Shown: positions 35,456-44,693, counted from the stretch's first letter. The stretch: 64,000 nucleotides of DNA from Dyadobacter sp. (GCF_017744695.1 NZ_JAGIAS010000003.1:620001-684000), one strand, 5' to 3'. Notes: generated by a model from the sequence alone, not told the origin. Numbers and translations are program-made.

Positions 35456-37837
35456 CTATTCACTGCGCAAGCTCTTCACCGGGTTCATGATAGCGGCCCT
35501 GATGCTTTGGAAACTGACAGTCACGAAAGCGATGACGGTAGATAATGCTGCGGCGATCACGAACACCCACCAGTAAATATCGGTGCGGTAGGCGAAGTTT
35601 TCCAGCCATCGGTCCATTCCAAAATAGGCAATCGGCGATGCCACCACGAAAGCGATCAGCACAAGTTTGAGGAAATCCATAGAAAGCAGGCCCACAATGC
35701 TGGTAACGGACGCCCCCATGACCTTTCTCACGCCAATCTCTTTAGTACGTTGCATTGTGCTATACGACGCCAGCCCCAGCAAACCAAGGCAGGAAATGAA
35801 TATCGCCAGGATCGCGAAGTTGAAAAACAGCTTCTCAAAACGTTCTTCGCTGCGGTATTGGCGGTCAAAGAATTCGTCCATAAAGTAGTAGGAGAACGGC
35901 CTGCCGGGGACAATTTCCTTCCATTTCTCCTCGACTGCCGCTACGGTTTCTTTCAAGCGGTTGCCTTCAATTTTCACCGAGACAAGCTCCGTTCCGCCCG
36001 GCTCGATGCGCATCGTAAGCGGTTTGATCGTTTCCTGCAAAGACCGGAAATGAAAGTCCTTGATCACCCCGATGATCTTGCCTTCGCGCCCCCATTGCTT
36101 GAACCGCCGTCCGAGTGCGTCTTCGGGTGTGGCATAACCCAGCAATTTCACCGTAGCCTCATTGATGACCATCGCCTGGGTTGTGTCCGTCCCGAATTCC
36201 CGGGAAAACGGTCGACCGGCGGCCATTTTCAGGCCAAATTGTGGGATATAGTCAAAATCAACGAAATAGAGGTCGAGGTTGGCGACCTGCAATTCCCCGC
36301 TTTTGTTCTCGATTTCAGAATATGCCCCCCGGTTCGGGCCACCCGGAACGCTGGACGATGCAGCAGTGGATTGAATGCCCGCCAATCCGCGCAGCGACTC
36401 TTTGAATGCCTCACGCTTGGGATCACCCTCGGTGCTGATCACCAGCATTTGATCCTTACTGAAACCGAGGTCACGGTTACGCATGTAGTTCATCTGAATG
36501 TAGACGATCATCGTGGCGATAATGAGCGCGATCGAGATCGAAAATTGGACGGTAACGAGCCCTTTTCTCAACAATACACCTTTGGTACTGGTAGAAAAGC
36601 GTCCTTTCAAAACCGTTACGGGCTCAAAAGACGACAGGACCAATGCGGGATATATACCGGCCAGAATGCCGATCAGAATCGCTGCAAGCAGCATATATAC
36701 TAGAAATGAAGGATCGGCAAACAAGTCGGAAACGATCACTTTACCAGCGAGGTTATTGAAAACCGGCACCAATGCCGCCGAAAGCATGATGGAAAACACA
36801 AATGCAATCATACAAAGCAAGATAGATTCGCTCACGAACTGCCTTGCCAGCAGTCCTCTGGCCGCACCCACCACTTTGCGAATACCCACTTCCCTGGCCC
36901 GCTCTGCCGACCGCGCAGTAGTGAGGTTCACGAAGTTGATGCAAGCGATCAGCAAGATGAAAGCGGCTACAACCGAGAATACATATACGTTGCTCATACT
37001 GCCTTTCTCAGCTACATCCCGTTCCGATTTCAAATGCACATCCAGCAGCGGTTCAAGGAAAAGCTTGTACGACATTTTTGACTCACGCATAGTCTTGCCC
37101 GCGCGACGCTCGAGGTATTCGGGCAGCTTCTTTTCCAAAGCTTTGCTATCGCTGCCCGGTTTCAGGAGCAGGTAGGTCATCGCTCCGAAATTACCCCATT
37201 GTTCGTCAATCTCACGGTTGAAACGTTGTGTCATGGTCGTCATCGAAACAAACATATCGCCCTTGATTAGCGAATTCTCGGGAATATCTTTCATCACGCC
37301 GGTAACCTTCGCCGGGAGGCCGTCGCCGGTTAGCAGCAATGTCTGCCCGACCGGATCGCTGTCACCAAAATACTTTTTGGCTGCCTTCTCGGTAAAAACC
37401 AGGCTTAGCGGCTCTTTGAGTGCCGTTTTAGGATCGCCCTGAATTAATTTAAAGTCAAAAACCCGGAAAAGCGACGAATCCGCGAATACAGTGGCTTCCT
37501 CCTGAAATTTGATATCCCCTTTCCGTACCAGGAAACTGCCGCCATTAGTTCGTGTGTAGGCCTCGACCTCCGGAAAATCCTGCTTAATCGTCGGCCCGAA
37601 AGCCCAGGAAGTAATACCCGCGTTTATGGTTTCGGAAGGCGTGATCACGTCGGTCACCAGCCGGTAAATGCGGTCGGATTTGGAGTGGAAAGCGTCGTAA
37701 GTCAGCTCGAAATTGACGTACATCGAAATCAGCAAACAGGCCGACATCCCGACGGTCAGCCCCATAATGTTGATAAACGAAAATACCTTATGCTTCCACA
37801 AGTTCCGGAAGGCGATTTTGAAATAATTTTTTAACAT
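35456..37837 (-). CDS. FtsX/MacB-type ABC permease, copy P11 of 19
   Basis: 793 aa from MLKNYFKIAFRNLWKHKV. The frame extends 24 codons upstream without family similarity, and the promoter elements lie in and beyond that region. Loops: SAERAREVGIRKVVGAARGLL and QRTKEIGVRKVMGAS after ISCLGLLGLASYSTM (Leu replacing Phe in the usual GLFGL). The first periplasmic domain carries PENSLIKGDMFVSM, like P10 (PSNSHFHYNFFGSM). P11 appears to be transcribed alone: it has its own promoter region at 37873-37959, a terminator upstream (37937-37966) and one downstream (35405-35454). Confidence 0.92.
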   Translation of the reverse strand: MLKNYFKIAFRNLWKHKVFSFINIMGLTVGMSACLLISMYVNFELTYDAFHSKSDRIYRLVTDVITPSETINAGITSWAFGPTIKQDFPEVEAYTRTNGGSFLVRKGDIKFQEEATVFADSSLFRVFDFKLIQGDPKTALKEPLSLVFTEKAAKKYFGDSDPVGQTLLLTGDGLPAKVTGVMKDIPENSLIKGDMFVSMTTMTQRFNREIDEQWGNFGAMTYLLLKPGSDSKALEKKLPEYLERRAGKTMRESKMSYKLFLEPLLDVHLKSERDVAEKGSMSNVYVFSVVAAFILLIACINFVNLTTARSAERAREVGIRKVVGAARGLLARQFVSESILLCMIAFVFSIMLSAALVPVFNNLAGKVIVSDLFADPSFLVYMLLAAILIGILAGIYPALVLSSFEPVTVLKGRFSTSTKGVLLRKGLVTVQFSISIALIIATMIVYIQMNYMRNRDLGFSKDQMLVISTEGDPKREAFKESLRGLAGIQSTAASSSVPGGPNRGAYSEIENKSGELQVANLDLYFVDFDYIPQFGLKMAAGRPFSREFGTDTTQAMVINEATVKLLGYATPEDALGRRFKQWGREGKIIGVIKDFHFRSLQETIKPLTMRIEPGGTELVSVKIEGNRLKETVAAVEEKWKEIVPGRPFSYYFMDEFFDRQYRSEERFEKLFFNFAILAIFISCLGLLGLASYSTMQRTKEIGVRKVMGASVTSIVGLLSMDFLKLVLIAFVVASPIAYFGMDRWLENFAYRTDIYWWVFVIAAALSTVIAFVTVSFQSIRAAIMNPVKSLRSE

Positions 37838-37872
37838 GACAGTCAGGTAAGATATGGCTTTCATCTCCATAC

Positions 37873-37959
37873 CTATTAAATGCATACCAGAAATCATAAC
37901 AATTGACAATCAAATACATACGCACGAAAAATAAAAGCCCGGCTGTCCGAAAACGAACA
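37873..37959 (-). promoter_or_regulatory. P11 promoter: -24-like element with palindrome inside the upstream terminator
   Basis: Minus-strand CTGGTATGCATTTAATAG (37873-37890). The palindrome TGTCCGAAAACGAACA (37944-37959) is centred about 64 bp upstream and forms the loop and inner stem of the terminator at 37937-37966. Confidence 0.45.
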
Positions 37960-37966
37960 GCCGGGC
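37937..37966 (-). terminator. Rho-independent terminator after P12 and the 54-aa ORF
   Basis: A perfect 10-bp stem GCCCGGCTGT/ACAGCCGGGC with a 10-base loop, followed on the minus strand by TTTTATTTTT. It begins 20 bp after the stop of the small ORF. Confidence 0.9.
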
Positions 37967-37986
37967 ATGACACCTGTGCGCACAGA

Positions 37987-38151
37987 TCAAAGATTGGCAA
38001 AATGCTGTGTCTCGGCATAAACCACGGTTCCGTTACTCAAAATGGCATAAGCGCGGTAATAGTGGTTATTTATACAAATCTGCGGTCCTCTACCTTGATT
38101 TTCACCTTGTGGAGAACGGCATGTCAAATAGCTGAACAAAAACCTAGTCAT
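37987..38151 (-). CDS. Small 54-aa protein overlapping the 3' end of P12
   Basis: A 54-codon frame begins with an ATG at 38149-38151 inside the last codons of P12 (the ATG and the P12 TAG lie within ATGACTAG, an 8-base overlap). It ends with TGA at 37987, 20 bp before a strong terminator. The product starts MTRFLFSYLT and has a Tyr-rich, strand-like second half (QICINNHYYRAYAILSNGTV, then VYAETQHFANL) that looks protein-like rather than random. The N terminus may be a short hydrophobic helix; there is one Cys in each half. I recognise no family. Overlap with the permease stop and a shared terminator make it a P12 operon member, perhaps translated by re-initiation. It is shorter than usual gene-calling limits and easily missed. 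Confidence 0.55.
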   Translation of the reverse strand: MTRFLFSYLTCRSPQGENQGRGPQICINNHYYRAYAILSNGTVVYAETQHFANL

Positions 38152-40522
38152 TCCTTAGTGACGCCGCCGGATTAACCATCGCTGCGTGAATGGCTTTCAG
38201 ACCCACGGTGAGCAGCGTGATGAGTAACATCAAAGTGATAGTAAGGAAATGCACCCATAGCGGAACGCTGATCCGGTACGCAAAATCCTCTAACCAATGC
38301 GACATGAAGTACCAGGCGACCGGCATGGCTATCACGCCTGCAATAAGGACCAGCACCACAAACTCCCTCGAAAGCATTCCGACGATACCCGCAGCCGAAG
38401 CACCCAATATTTTACGTATGCCGATTTCCTTCGTCCGCGTTTCGGTGGTAAAAGTGATGAGTCCAAAAAGTCCCATGCAGGCTATGAAAATGGCGAGTAT
38501 CGTAAACACCGAGAACATTCCCGAAAGCCGCATTTCGCTTTTGAATGTCTCATTGAATGCGTCATCGAGGAAATAGTATTCAAAAGGTGTTTCGAGATCG
38601 TATTTCTTGAAAAGCTTGCTTATTGTTTTGACCTGGGCAATAATATCCGTTTGAGTGTCTAAGCGCACATATAATATACCCCGCGAAGCGCCTTGCATAC
38701 GGAGCATATTGGTGGTATCACCGGCTACCGACAACATCATGGCCTTGCCGCCATGCTGCACATCCGAAAAGTCAAAGTTCTTCACGATGCCGTCCAACGT
38801 CATCCCTTCCATGATTTGCTGGCCAATCGGATTGCCTTCGATACCCAGTTCGGCAACGGCCTGCTCATTCAGCAAGACCTGGTTACGGCGGGCGCCGGCT
38901 GTCGGTGATGTTTTCCATTTTAATCCCAAAGTGCTCACAAACTGCTCATCCACCACCATTTGCGCCACCGCAATATCTTTTTTGGTGATTTTGTTTGGAA
39001 TGAAAAACATATTATACCCCTTAAAAAGCCCCACGTTCGCAAATGTGGCGTTTGCAACTCCTGCCTGCTCCCGCACCGCATTTCGGAACGGAATGTAATT
39101 GGCCGCCATCGACGGCCCAATGGGAATGCTTAGTACCTGTTCCTTATTGAGCCCCAGCTCTTTTCGCTGCATGAAGTTCAGCTGCTCGCGCACAATCAAG
39201 CTACCGACAATGAGTGCCATGGAAACCGCAAATTGAAAAATAATAAAAACCCGCCTAACACCAATCCCGCCGATATTACCTGTGAACCGCCCCTTGATTA
39301 CCTCCAACGGCGCAAAGCCGGACAATACAAACGCCGGGTAACTTCCCGCGACCAAAGCGGTCAGCGCGAGCAGACCTGCCAGAAATGACAAGAAGAAAGG
39401 GGATATCACAAAGGAAGTGTCGATTTTCAAACCCAGCAATGTATAAAATGGCTGGCTCAGATAAAAAACCATCAGTAAGCCCAAACTGAAAGCCAGCGCA
39501 CACACCAACGCCGATTCCATATAAAATTGGCTGCTCAGTCCCATGCGTGTAGCGCCTACTACCTTCCGCACGCCCACCTCACGTGCGCGTTGGGTAGCCC
39601 GCGCGGTGGTGAGGCTCATGTAATTGAAGAGTGCCAGCATCAGAATAGCGATGGCCGCGACTGTGAAAATCGGGATGAGCTTGCTGTTTCCGGAGTTGTC
39701 GAATGCGCCTCCGAGGTGCATATCGTCGAGACTTTCCAACAAATATTGTGGTTTCAGCTCGCCAGCGATCTCCTTCAATGGTTTGAGGTGGTTCATTCCC
39801 TGCTCTGCTTGTACCTTCAATGCTCCGGCCTTCAAAAGCAAATACACGGTAAAATTCCCGAATCCGGCCTCCCAGTTTTTCTGGTTTGTCTCGCTCAGCC
39901 TCGGGTAGGTAGCATTGGAAATGACAAAGTCAAAATCGAGGGAAGAATTGGACGGCGGGTCCTGTGCAACACCCGTGATCTGAACGAGGTGTTTTCCTTC
40001 ATACAACAGCGCTTTGCCAATCACATCGGTATTGCCGAAATATTTGACCGCCACACGCTCCGAAACGACCATTGTAAATGGCTTCTGCAACGCATCTGCC
40101 ACATTCCCCTTTTCAAGCGGAAAGCTGAATACTTTAAAAAACGACGGGTCGGCAAACAGGATGTTCTTTTCCAGGATCGCTTCCTCTTTCCGTCCGGGAT
40201 CTGCGATCGCAACACTTCGGTACGAAGGTAAGATTCTGACATAGTCCGCTACCTGCGGCATCCCTTCGGCCAGCACTGGTGCGAAACCAGCCCCAAAATT
40301 GCTCATCTGCATTTCGTTGTCACCCATTTTCACCTTGCCCAGCACGCGGTAGATGTCGCTGTGCCTGCTATGGAACCTGTCGTAACTATGCTCATGGACT
40401 ACGAACATCAATATGAGCGTCGAAACACATATCCCGGCGGCAAGCCCGAGGACATTGATCAGTGAATAGGTCTTGTGCCTGAAAAGACTTCGGATGGCGA
40501 TTTTGAGGTAGTTTTTAAGCAT
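38144..40522 (-). CDS. FtsX/MacB-type ABC permease, copy P12 of 19
   Basis: 792 aa, start MLKNYLKIAIRSLFRHKT. It is a divergent copy: the stretch before the first loop is FNYMSLTTARATQ rather than INFMNLSTARSEK, the loops are REVGVRKVVGATR and KEIGIRKILGAS after IACMGLFGLITFTTE, and the C terminus is NPAASLRND where others end NPVKSLR-x-E. The second periplasmic domain is Met-rich in places (EGMTLDG, GKAMMLSVAGDTTNMLRMQG). It has its own promoter region (40568-40642), overlaps the 54-aa ORF at its stop, and shares the terminator at 37937-37966, giving a two-gene unit. The ATPase gene at 40749 is divergent. Confidence 0.92.
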   Translation of the reverse strand: MLKNYLKIAIRSLFRHKTYSLINVLGLAAGICVSTLILMFVVHEHSYDRFHSRHSDIYRVLGKVKMGDNEMQMSNFGAGFAPVLAEGMPQVADYVRILPSYRSVAIADPGRKEEAILEKNILFADPSFFKVFSFPLEKGNVADALQKPFTMVVSERVAVKYFGNTDVIGKALLYEGKHLVQITGVAQDPPSNSSLDFDFVISNATYPRLSETNQKNWEAGFGNFTVYLLLKAGALKVQAEQGMNHLKPLKEIAGELKPQYLLESLDDMHLGGAFDNSGNSKLIPIFTVAAIAILMLALFNYMSLTTARATQRAREVGVRKVVGATRMGLSSQFYMESALVCALAFSLGLLMVFYLSQPFYTLLGLKIDTSFVISPFFLSFLAGLLALTALVAGSYPAFVLSGFAPLEVIKGRFTGNIGGIGVRRVFIIFQFAVSMALIVGSLIVREQLNFMQRKELGLNKEQVLSIPIGPSMAANYIPFRNAVREQAGVANATFANVGLFKGYNMFFIPNKITKKDIAVAQMVVDEQFVSTLGLKWKTSPTAGARRNQVLLNEQAVAELGIEGNPIGQQIMEGMTLDGIVKNFDFSDVQHGGKAMMLSVAGDTTNMLRMQGASRGILYVRLDTQTDIIAQVKTISKLFKKYDLETPFEYYFLDDAFNETFKSEMRLSGMFSVFTILAIFIACMGLFGLITFTTETRTKEIGIRKILGASAAGIVGMLSREFVVLVLIAGVIAMPVAWYFMSHWLEDFAYRISVPLWVHFLTITLMLLITLLTVGLKAIHAAMVNPAASLRND

Positions 40523-40567
40523 AAGTATCGTGAGAAGTACTGCTATTGCTGATTGAAATTATCCAGA

Positions 40568-40642
40568 CAACAAATCCGTACCAGCAAACCAAAATATTCA
40601 ATATCAAATATTTACTCCAAAATCACTGTCCAAAACCGGACA
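40568..40642 (-). promoter_or_regulatory. P12 promoter: -24-like element with upstream palindrome
   Basis: Minus-strand GCTGGTACGGATTTGTTG (40568-40585) nearly matches the P1 element. The palindrome TGTCCAAAACCGGACA (40627-40642) is centred about 53 bp upstream. Here it is not part of any terminator, which supports a protein-binding role. Confidence 0.5.
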
Positions 40643-40665
40643 TCTATTCAACTTTCTATTTACAT

Positions 40666-40704
40666 CAAACAATAATGTACATTAGTAATGGACACTATTG
40701 TTTG
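40666..40704. promoter_or_regulatory. Inverted repeat overlapping the ATPase gene promoter
   Basis: CAAACAATA (40666-40674) and TATTGTTTG (40696-40704) are perfect 9-bp arms 21 bases apart. The right arm contains the -33 TTTG of the promoter at 40701-40731, so a bound protein could block or recruit polymerase. Confidence 0.45.
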
Positions 40705-40731
40705 ATAGCAAAATACAATGTTGTATATTTG
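40701..40731 (+). promoter_or_regulatory. Bacteroidota-type promoter of the AAA/DUF4143 gene
   Basis: TTTG (40701-40704), a 19-base spacer, then TATATTTG (40724-40731), matching the TTTG-N19-TAnnTTTG consensus. The expected transcription start, near 40738, lies 11 bp before the ATG at 40749. Confidence 0.75.
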
Positions 40732-40748
40732 AGTTATTAACTCGGACG

Positions 40749-41957
40749 ATGATCTTAAAAAGCACGATAGCGAGCGTAGCGGAAGCACAGAAAGCCAACC
40801 TCTCCGTCCTTGAACTGGGATTGGCGAGAACCGCATTGGACAAACTACCCGATATCACCTCACACGCGCTCATCGTTTCCGGCGTGAGGCGTTGTGGCAA
40901 AAGCACCCTGCTGCATCAGCTGCTGCGCGAAAAGCATCCAAACGCCTTTTACCTGAACTTCGAAGACACCCGATTGTATGATTTCGAACCTTCCGACTTC
41001 GTCCGCCTCGACAGCCTGGTGACAGAGATGAGCCAAACCGCATTATTCTTTGATGAAATCCAGATCGTCGACCGGTGGGAAACCTACGTACGGCAAAAAC
41101 TGGACGAAGGTTGCAAAATCGTGATCACCGGTTCCAACGCCTCGTTGCTAAGCCGAGAATTGGGCACGAAACTCACCGGCCGGCAGATTACCAAAGAGCT
41201 CTTTCCGTTTTCCTACACCGAGTTTTGTGCATATAGAAACGCAGCGCCTTCGGCGGATACCACCCGCGACTATATGGCGACAGGCGGTTTCCCTGAATAT
41301 GTAAAATCCGGATTGGAGGAGATCATGCACCATTTGTTCGAAGACATTCTGATACGCGACATCGCCGTTCGTTACGGCGTGCGCGACGTGCGGACCTTGC
41401 AGCGGCTTGCGTTGTACCTGGTTTCGAATGTAGGCCGGCTGATCACCGGTAACAGACTGAAAACGATGTTTGAGGCAGGTTCTACGAGCACGATGATGGA
41501 TTATCTTTCGTATTTTGAATACACCTACCTCTTCCATTTCGTACCAAAGTTCAGCTATTCGCTACGTAAGCAGCTCATCAACCCGCGCAAGGTGTACGCG
41601 ATCGACACGGGTGTGGTGAATGCGAACTCCGGCTCGTTTACAGATGATTTCGGCAGTGTATTCGAAAACCTGGTTTTCCTGCACCTGAGAAGAAATTACA
41701 AGGAAATCTATTATTTCTCGGAAAAGAGCGAGTGCGACTTTGTGCTCTCCGAAAAAGGTACGGTGCGTCAGGTGGTGCAAGTTTGCTACGATCTCAATCA
41801 CGATAATATCGACCGGGAATTAAAGGGACTTTTTGAAGCCATAGCGCATTTCGGATTGACGGAAGGGACGCTGGTGACGTTCAATCAGACCGACGAATTC
41901 GAACTGGGCGGTATGAAAGCGCATGTCGTTCCCGCTCATCGATACCTGGCCGATTGA
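40749..41957 (+). CDS. AAA-type ATPase with C-terminal DUF4143 domain
   Basis: 402 aa from ATG 40749; an in-frame ATG at 40698 is rejected because it lies upstream of the -7 box. Walker A is GVRRCGKST (about 45-53) and Walker B is ALFFDEIQ (about 98-105). A sensor-like VITGSNASLLSRELGTKLTG follows near 130, with FPFSYTEFC just after. The C-terminal half is DUF4143, including a restriction-endonuclease-like segment (GSVFENLVFLHLRRN, YFSEKSECDFVL, VVQVCYDL). Such proteins are widespread, often isolated, ATPases; roles in nucleic-acid processing or defence have been proposed but are not established. It is the only NTPase near the permease array, but this family is not the ABC transporter ATPase family. 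A convergent terminator separates it from the TonB-receptor-like gene. Confidence 0.88.
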   Translation: MILKSTIASVAEAQKANLSVLELGLARTALDKLPDITSHALIVSGVRRCGKSTLLHQLLREKHPNAFYLNFEDTRLYDFEPSDFVRLDSLVTEMSQTALFFDEIQIVDRWETYVRQKLDEGCKIVITGSNASLLSRELGTKLTGRQITKELFPFSYTEFCAYRNAAPSADTTRDYMATGGFPEYVKSGLEEIMHHLFEDILIRDIAVRYGVRDVRTLQRLALYLVSNVGRLITGNRLKTMFEAGSTSTMMDYLSYFEYTYLFHFVPKFSYSLRKQLINPRKVYAIDTGVVNANSGSFTDDFGSVFENLVFLHLRRNYKEIYYFSEKSECDFVLSEKGTVRQVVQVCYDLNHDNIDRELKGLFEAIAHFGLTEGTLVTFNQTDEFELGGMKAHVVPAHRYLAD

Positions 41958-41964
41958 CAAAAAT

Positions 41965-41984
41965 GCCGGGCCCGAAAGCCCGGC
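41965..41984. terminator. Bidirectional terminator between convergent genes
   Basis: Stem GCCGGGC/GCCCGGC with loop CCGAAA, flanked by AAAAAT on the left and GTT on the right. It lies between the stops at 41957 and 41993. Confidence 0.75.
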
Positions 41985-41992
41985 GTTCATGT

Positions 41993-44524
41993 TCAGTTTC
42001 CGCCATTCTGTACGTCGTCGTTGCGAATACCTCTTTTATTCTTCTTGATATCTTTCAGCTTTCCAAACTTGTAGTTCAAACTGAAATTAAATGACCGGAA
42101 GTAATTCCAGCGGTCGGAGAACTGATCGAAATCCGGGCCGAAAGTAGAGTTGTGGAATCTTCTGAATTTCGTAAAAGGGTTGCTCACAGCAGCTGAAAGC
42201 GATAATTTATCCTTCACCACGTCCTTGCTCACACTAAACGAAGTGCTTTGGATCGAGTTCGTAGTGCCTTGCAGGTTCACACCCGGACCATTGGCGTTCA
42301 GGTTTGCATTCACGCGCCAGTCTTTCGGCAGCTTGTAACCCGTTGAAAGCGAAAATTGGTACATTACCCCGCTGTTGGTCGTCTCAATCCCGTTCACCAT
42401 GCCGGTTACCTTGCCGTGCGCAATGCGGAGGTTCGTGCTGAAATTCCATTTTTTGGTGATAGGGTAATTGGCATTCAGGTTACCGCTGATAAGTCGTGCA
42501 CGGCCGGTATTGCCATAAGAAGTCCGTGTGATCTGCGTTTCGGGATTGTAAACGGCAATCTGGAAGATCAGGTCTTTGAAATGGGTATAACCAACCCCGA
42601 AATTAATACTACCCTTTTTTGACTTATTATAGCTCAGTTGCAGATCGTTCACATACGCAGGTCGCAGGTCGGGGTTACCGGTGCGTTCAAAGCTTGGGTT
42701 CGAGCGGTCCACGAACGGGTTGAGCTGCCAGATACCGGGCCGTTGAATGCGCTGGGTGAAACCGAAGTTGATTCCCGCATTGTTTTTGAGCTTCCGGTTA
42801 ATCGAAACCGAAGGGATAAAGTTGAAGTAATTTTGCTTCACTTTCGAATCGGTGGAGATAAAGTCCGCGTCGATGATCGTCTGCTCCACGCGTGCTCCGG
42901 CCTTCACGCCCCAGTTTTTGAAATTGTACTGATACGTGTTATAAGCGCCAAATACCTTTTGTGTGTTATTGTATTTGTTGCTCATAGCCGCGTCCAGGCT
43001 ATATGAATTGGTCTCCGGGTCGAAAACCAGATATTGAAAGTCGCTTTTGTTGTCGCGCACAATGCCCTTCAAACCGGCTTCGATATTCAGCTTTTTGACC
43101 GGATATACCAAATCAACCTGGAATGTCTGCTCCGAAAAACTCTGGTCGTTGACCTGCCGGTAATCCGGGCGGTCATAATTGATCCGGTCGGAGATACCGA
43201 TGTTGCCATTTTGCTTGTTGTCGTAGCCATAATAGCGGTAAGAAAAAGTCAGCAGGCGACTTTTATCTGACTTGAAACCCTTCTGATAGTTGATTGCCGC
43301 ATCCCGGCCGTTGCCACGGTCGGAGCTTTTACTGCTGGCATTGTAGCGTTCGAGAATTTCTTTATCGGCATTCAAGAGCGATGACTGGTAACCATTCTGA
43401 CTATTTCGGCCGCCATTGACATTCAATTGCGCGCTCAGCAGGTTGAGCGTATCCACTTCGTAGGTAATCTCGTAGCCGATATAACCATTCTTGTTGTTAA
43501 TCTCGGTCCAGCCGCGTTGATCGAGCTCCGTCGGATTCGTACCCGTAGTCGTACGGTTCGTAATCGACTGCGTAGCCGGGTTTTTATATTGGTTCAAACC
43601 TGCATTCAGCGACATTCCGATCTTCCCGAGCTGGGCCGAGAGCGAGCCACCAACTCCCGGTCCGCCCGTCGGGAAGCGTTCACTGACATTGAGCGTTCCG
43701 TTATAGCCGTTATCTATTTTTTTGTTGGTAATGATGTTGATAATCCCTGCCAGGCCTTCCGCATCATATTTCGCAGGCGGCGTCGTGATCACCTCGATCC
43801 GTACAATGGACGATGCCGGCATGCTTCGCAGCACATCCTTATAGCTTCGCTCGACCATGCTCGACGGCTTGCCGTTGATCAGGATCTTGAAATCGGTATT
43901 GCCTTTCAGCGAAATGTTGTCCTCCGCGTCGAGCGACAGATATGGCACCTTACGCATCATTTCGAGCACGCTGTAAACCTTGCTCTCGGGATCCGCTTCC
44001 AGGTCGTAACTAATCCTGTCGACCTCCTGTTTGACAATCGGTTTCAATGCAGTAACGGTCACTTCTTTGAGCCCGACGGCCTGCTGGCTGATCGTGACAT
44101 TCCCCAGGTCGACCTGCCGGCGCGTGCTATCGGTCAGATCCACGTCGATCGTCTTGTTTTTGTACCCTACCCCAACCAGGACCAGCGCGTATTTCATCGG
44201 TTTCAGGTTTTGAAACGCGAATGACCCGTCGGCCTTCGAAAAATCGGCTTTGACGGCAGTGCTTTTATCCTTCATCAAATTAACGGTAATAAAATCCAGC
44301 ACCTTACCGGTTGCAGAGTCGGCCACAACGCCTTTGATACTTCCGCTCGCAGTGATCCCTGCCGCAGGAGCGCCTGCCGCAGGAGCGCCTGCCGCAGGAA
44401 CGCCTGCCGCAGGGGCGCCTGCCGTCGGCGCGACTTGCGCAAATGAATCCTGGCAGCAAACCAATCCCGGGATCAGGATGGACATGAGTAGTTGGAATAA
44501 TGTTTTCATGGAGAAAAATTTCAT
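41993..44524 (-). CDS. TonB-dependent-receptor-like outer-membrane beta-barrel protein
   Basis: About 843 aa, start at MKFFSMKTLFQ (an alternative ATG five codons later at 44509). A signal peptide (LLMSILIPGLVCCQDSFAQ) is followed by a run of Ala-Pro-Ala-Ala-Gly pentapeptides. Then come a carboxypeptidase-regulatory-like beta-sandwich (GSIKGVVADSATGKVLDFIT...), a plug-like region (VDRISYDLEADPES, ISLKGNTDFKILINGKPSS, IEVITTPPAKYDAEG), and a long barrel rich in alternating aromatics. This is the layout of the barrel family related to TonB receptors without an obvious TonB box. Substrate is unknown. The promoter region carries a long palindrome (44678-44698), so it is probably regulated. It is convergent with the ATPase gene and lies downstream of the DUF6249-like gene. 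Confidence 0.87.
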   Translation of the reverse strand: MKFFSMKTLFQLLMSILIPGLVCCQDSFAQVAPTAGAPAAGVPAAGAPAAGAPAAGITASGSIKGVVADSATGKVLDFITVNLMKDKSTAVKADFSKADGSFAFQNLKPMKYALVLVGVGYKNKTIDVDLTDSTRRQVDLGNVTISQQAVGLKEVTVTALKPIVKQEVDRISYDLEADPESKVYSVLEMMRKVPYLSLDAEDNISLKGNTDFKILINGKPSSMVERSYKDVLRSMPASSIVRIEVITTPPAKYDAEGLAGIINIITNKKIDNGYNGTLNVSERFPTGGPGVGGSLSAQLGKIGMSLNAGLNQYKNPATQSITNRTTTGTNPTELDQRGWTEINNKNGYIGYEITYEVDTLNLLSAQLNVNGGRNSQNGYQSSLLNADKEILERYNASSKSSDRGNGRDAAINYQKGFKSDKSRLLTFSYRYYGYDNKQNGNIGISDRINYDRPDYRQVNDQSFSEQTFQVDLVYPVKKLNIEAGLKGIVRDNKSDFQYLVFDPETNSYSLDAAMSNKYNNTQKVFGAYNTYQYNFKNWGVKAGARVEQTIIDADFISTDSKVKQNYFNFIPSVSINRKLKNNAGINFGFTQRIQRPGIWQLNPFVDRSNPSFERTGNPDLRPAYVNDLQLSYNKSKKGSINFGVGYTHFKDLIFQIAVYNPETQITRTSYGNTGRARLISGNLNANYPITKKWNFSTNLRIAHGKVTGMVNGIETTNSGVMYQFSLSTGYKLPKDWRVNANLNANGPGVNLQGTTNSIQSTSFSVSKDVVKDKLSLSAAVSNPFTKFRRFHNSTFGPDFDQFSDRWNYFRSFNFSLNYKFGKLKDIKKNKRGIRNDDVQNGGN
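44358..44432 (-). repeat. 15-bp tandem repeat encoding a (PAAGx) run
   Basis: Five copies of a 15-bp unit of the type CCTGCCGCAGGAGCG, the last diverged. It is in frame with the barrel gene, so each copy adds five residues (APAAG/VPAAG). The core CCTGCCGCAGG is itself a palindrome. It lies between the signal peptide and the first domain. Confidence 0.85.
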
Positions 44525-44662
44525 GGCTAATAAATTTTGGAATGGGCATAGGAATTCCGGCAAGAGATTTTGGGCTCTTTCGGACAGTGACCAGTGTGTC
44601 AATGAATTATGTAACAGACATTCAGTGACGCACGGATGCAGACTAACCTAAATTTGACATTA

Positions 44663-44693
44663 CAAATGTATTGTAAGGTACTTTGTGATGCAA
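44663..44693 (-). promoter_or_regulatory. Promoter of the TonB-receptor-like gene
   Basis: Minus-strand TTG (44691-44693), 20 bases, then TACATTTG (44663-44670), close to the Bacteroidota consensus. The expected transcript leader is about 130 bases. Confidence 0.55.

Noticed and set aside
40698..40748. Upstream ATG (40698) for the AAA/DUF4143 ATPase
   Set aside because: It lies before the -7 box of the promoter, so it would not be in the transcript.
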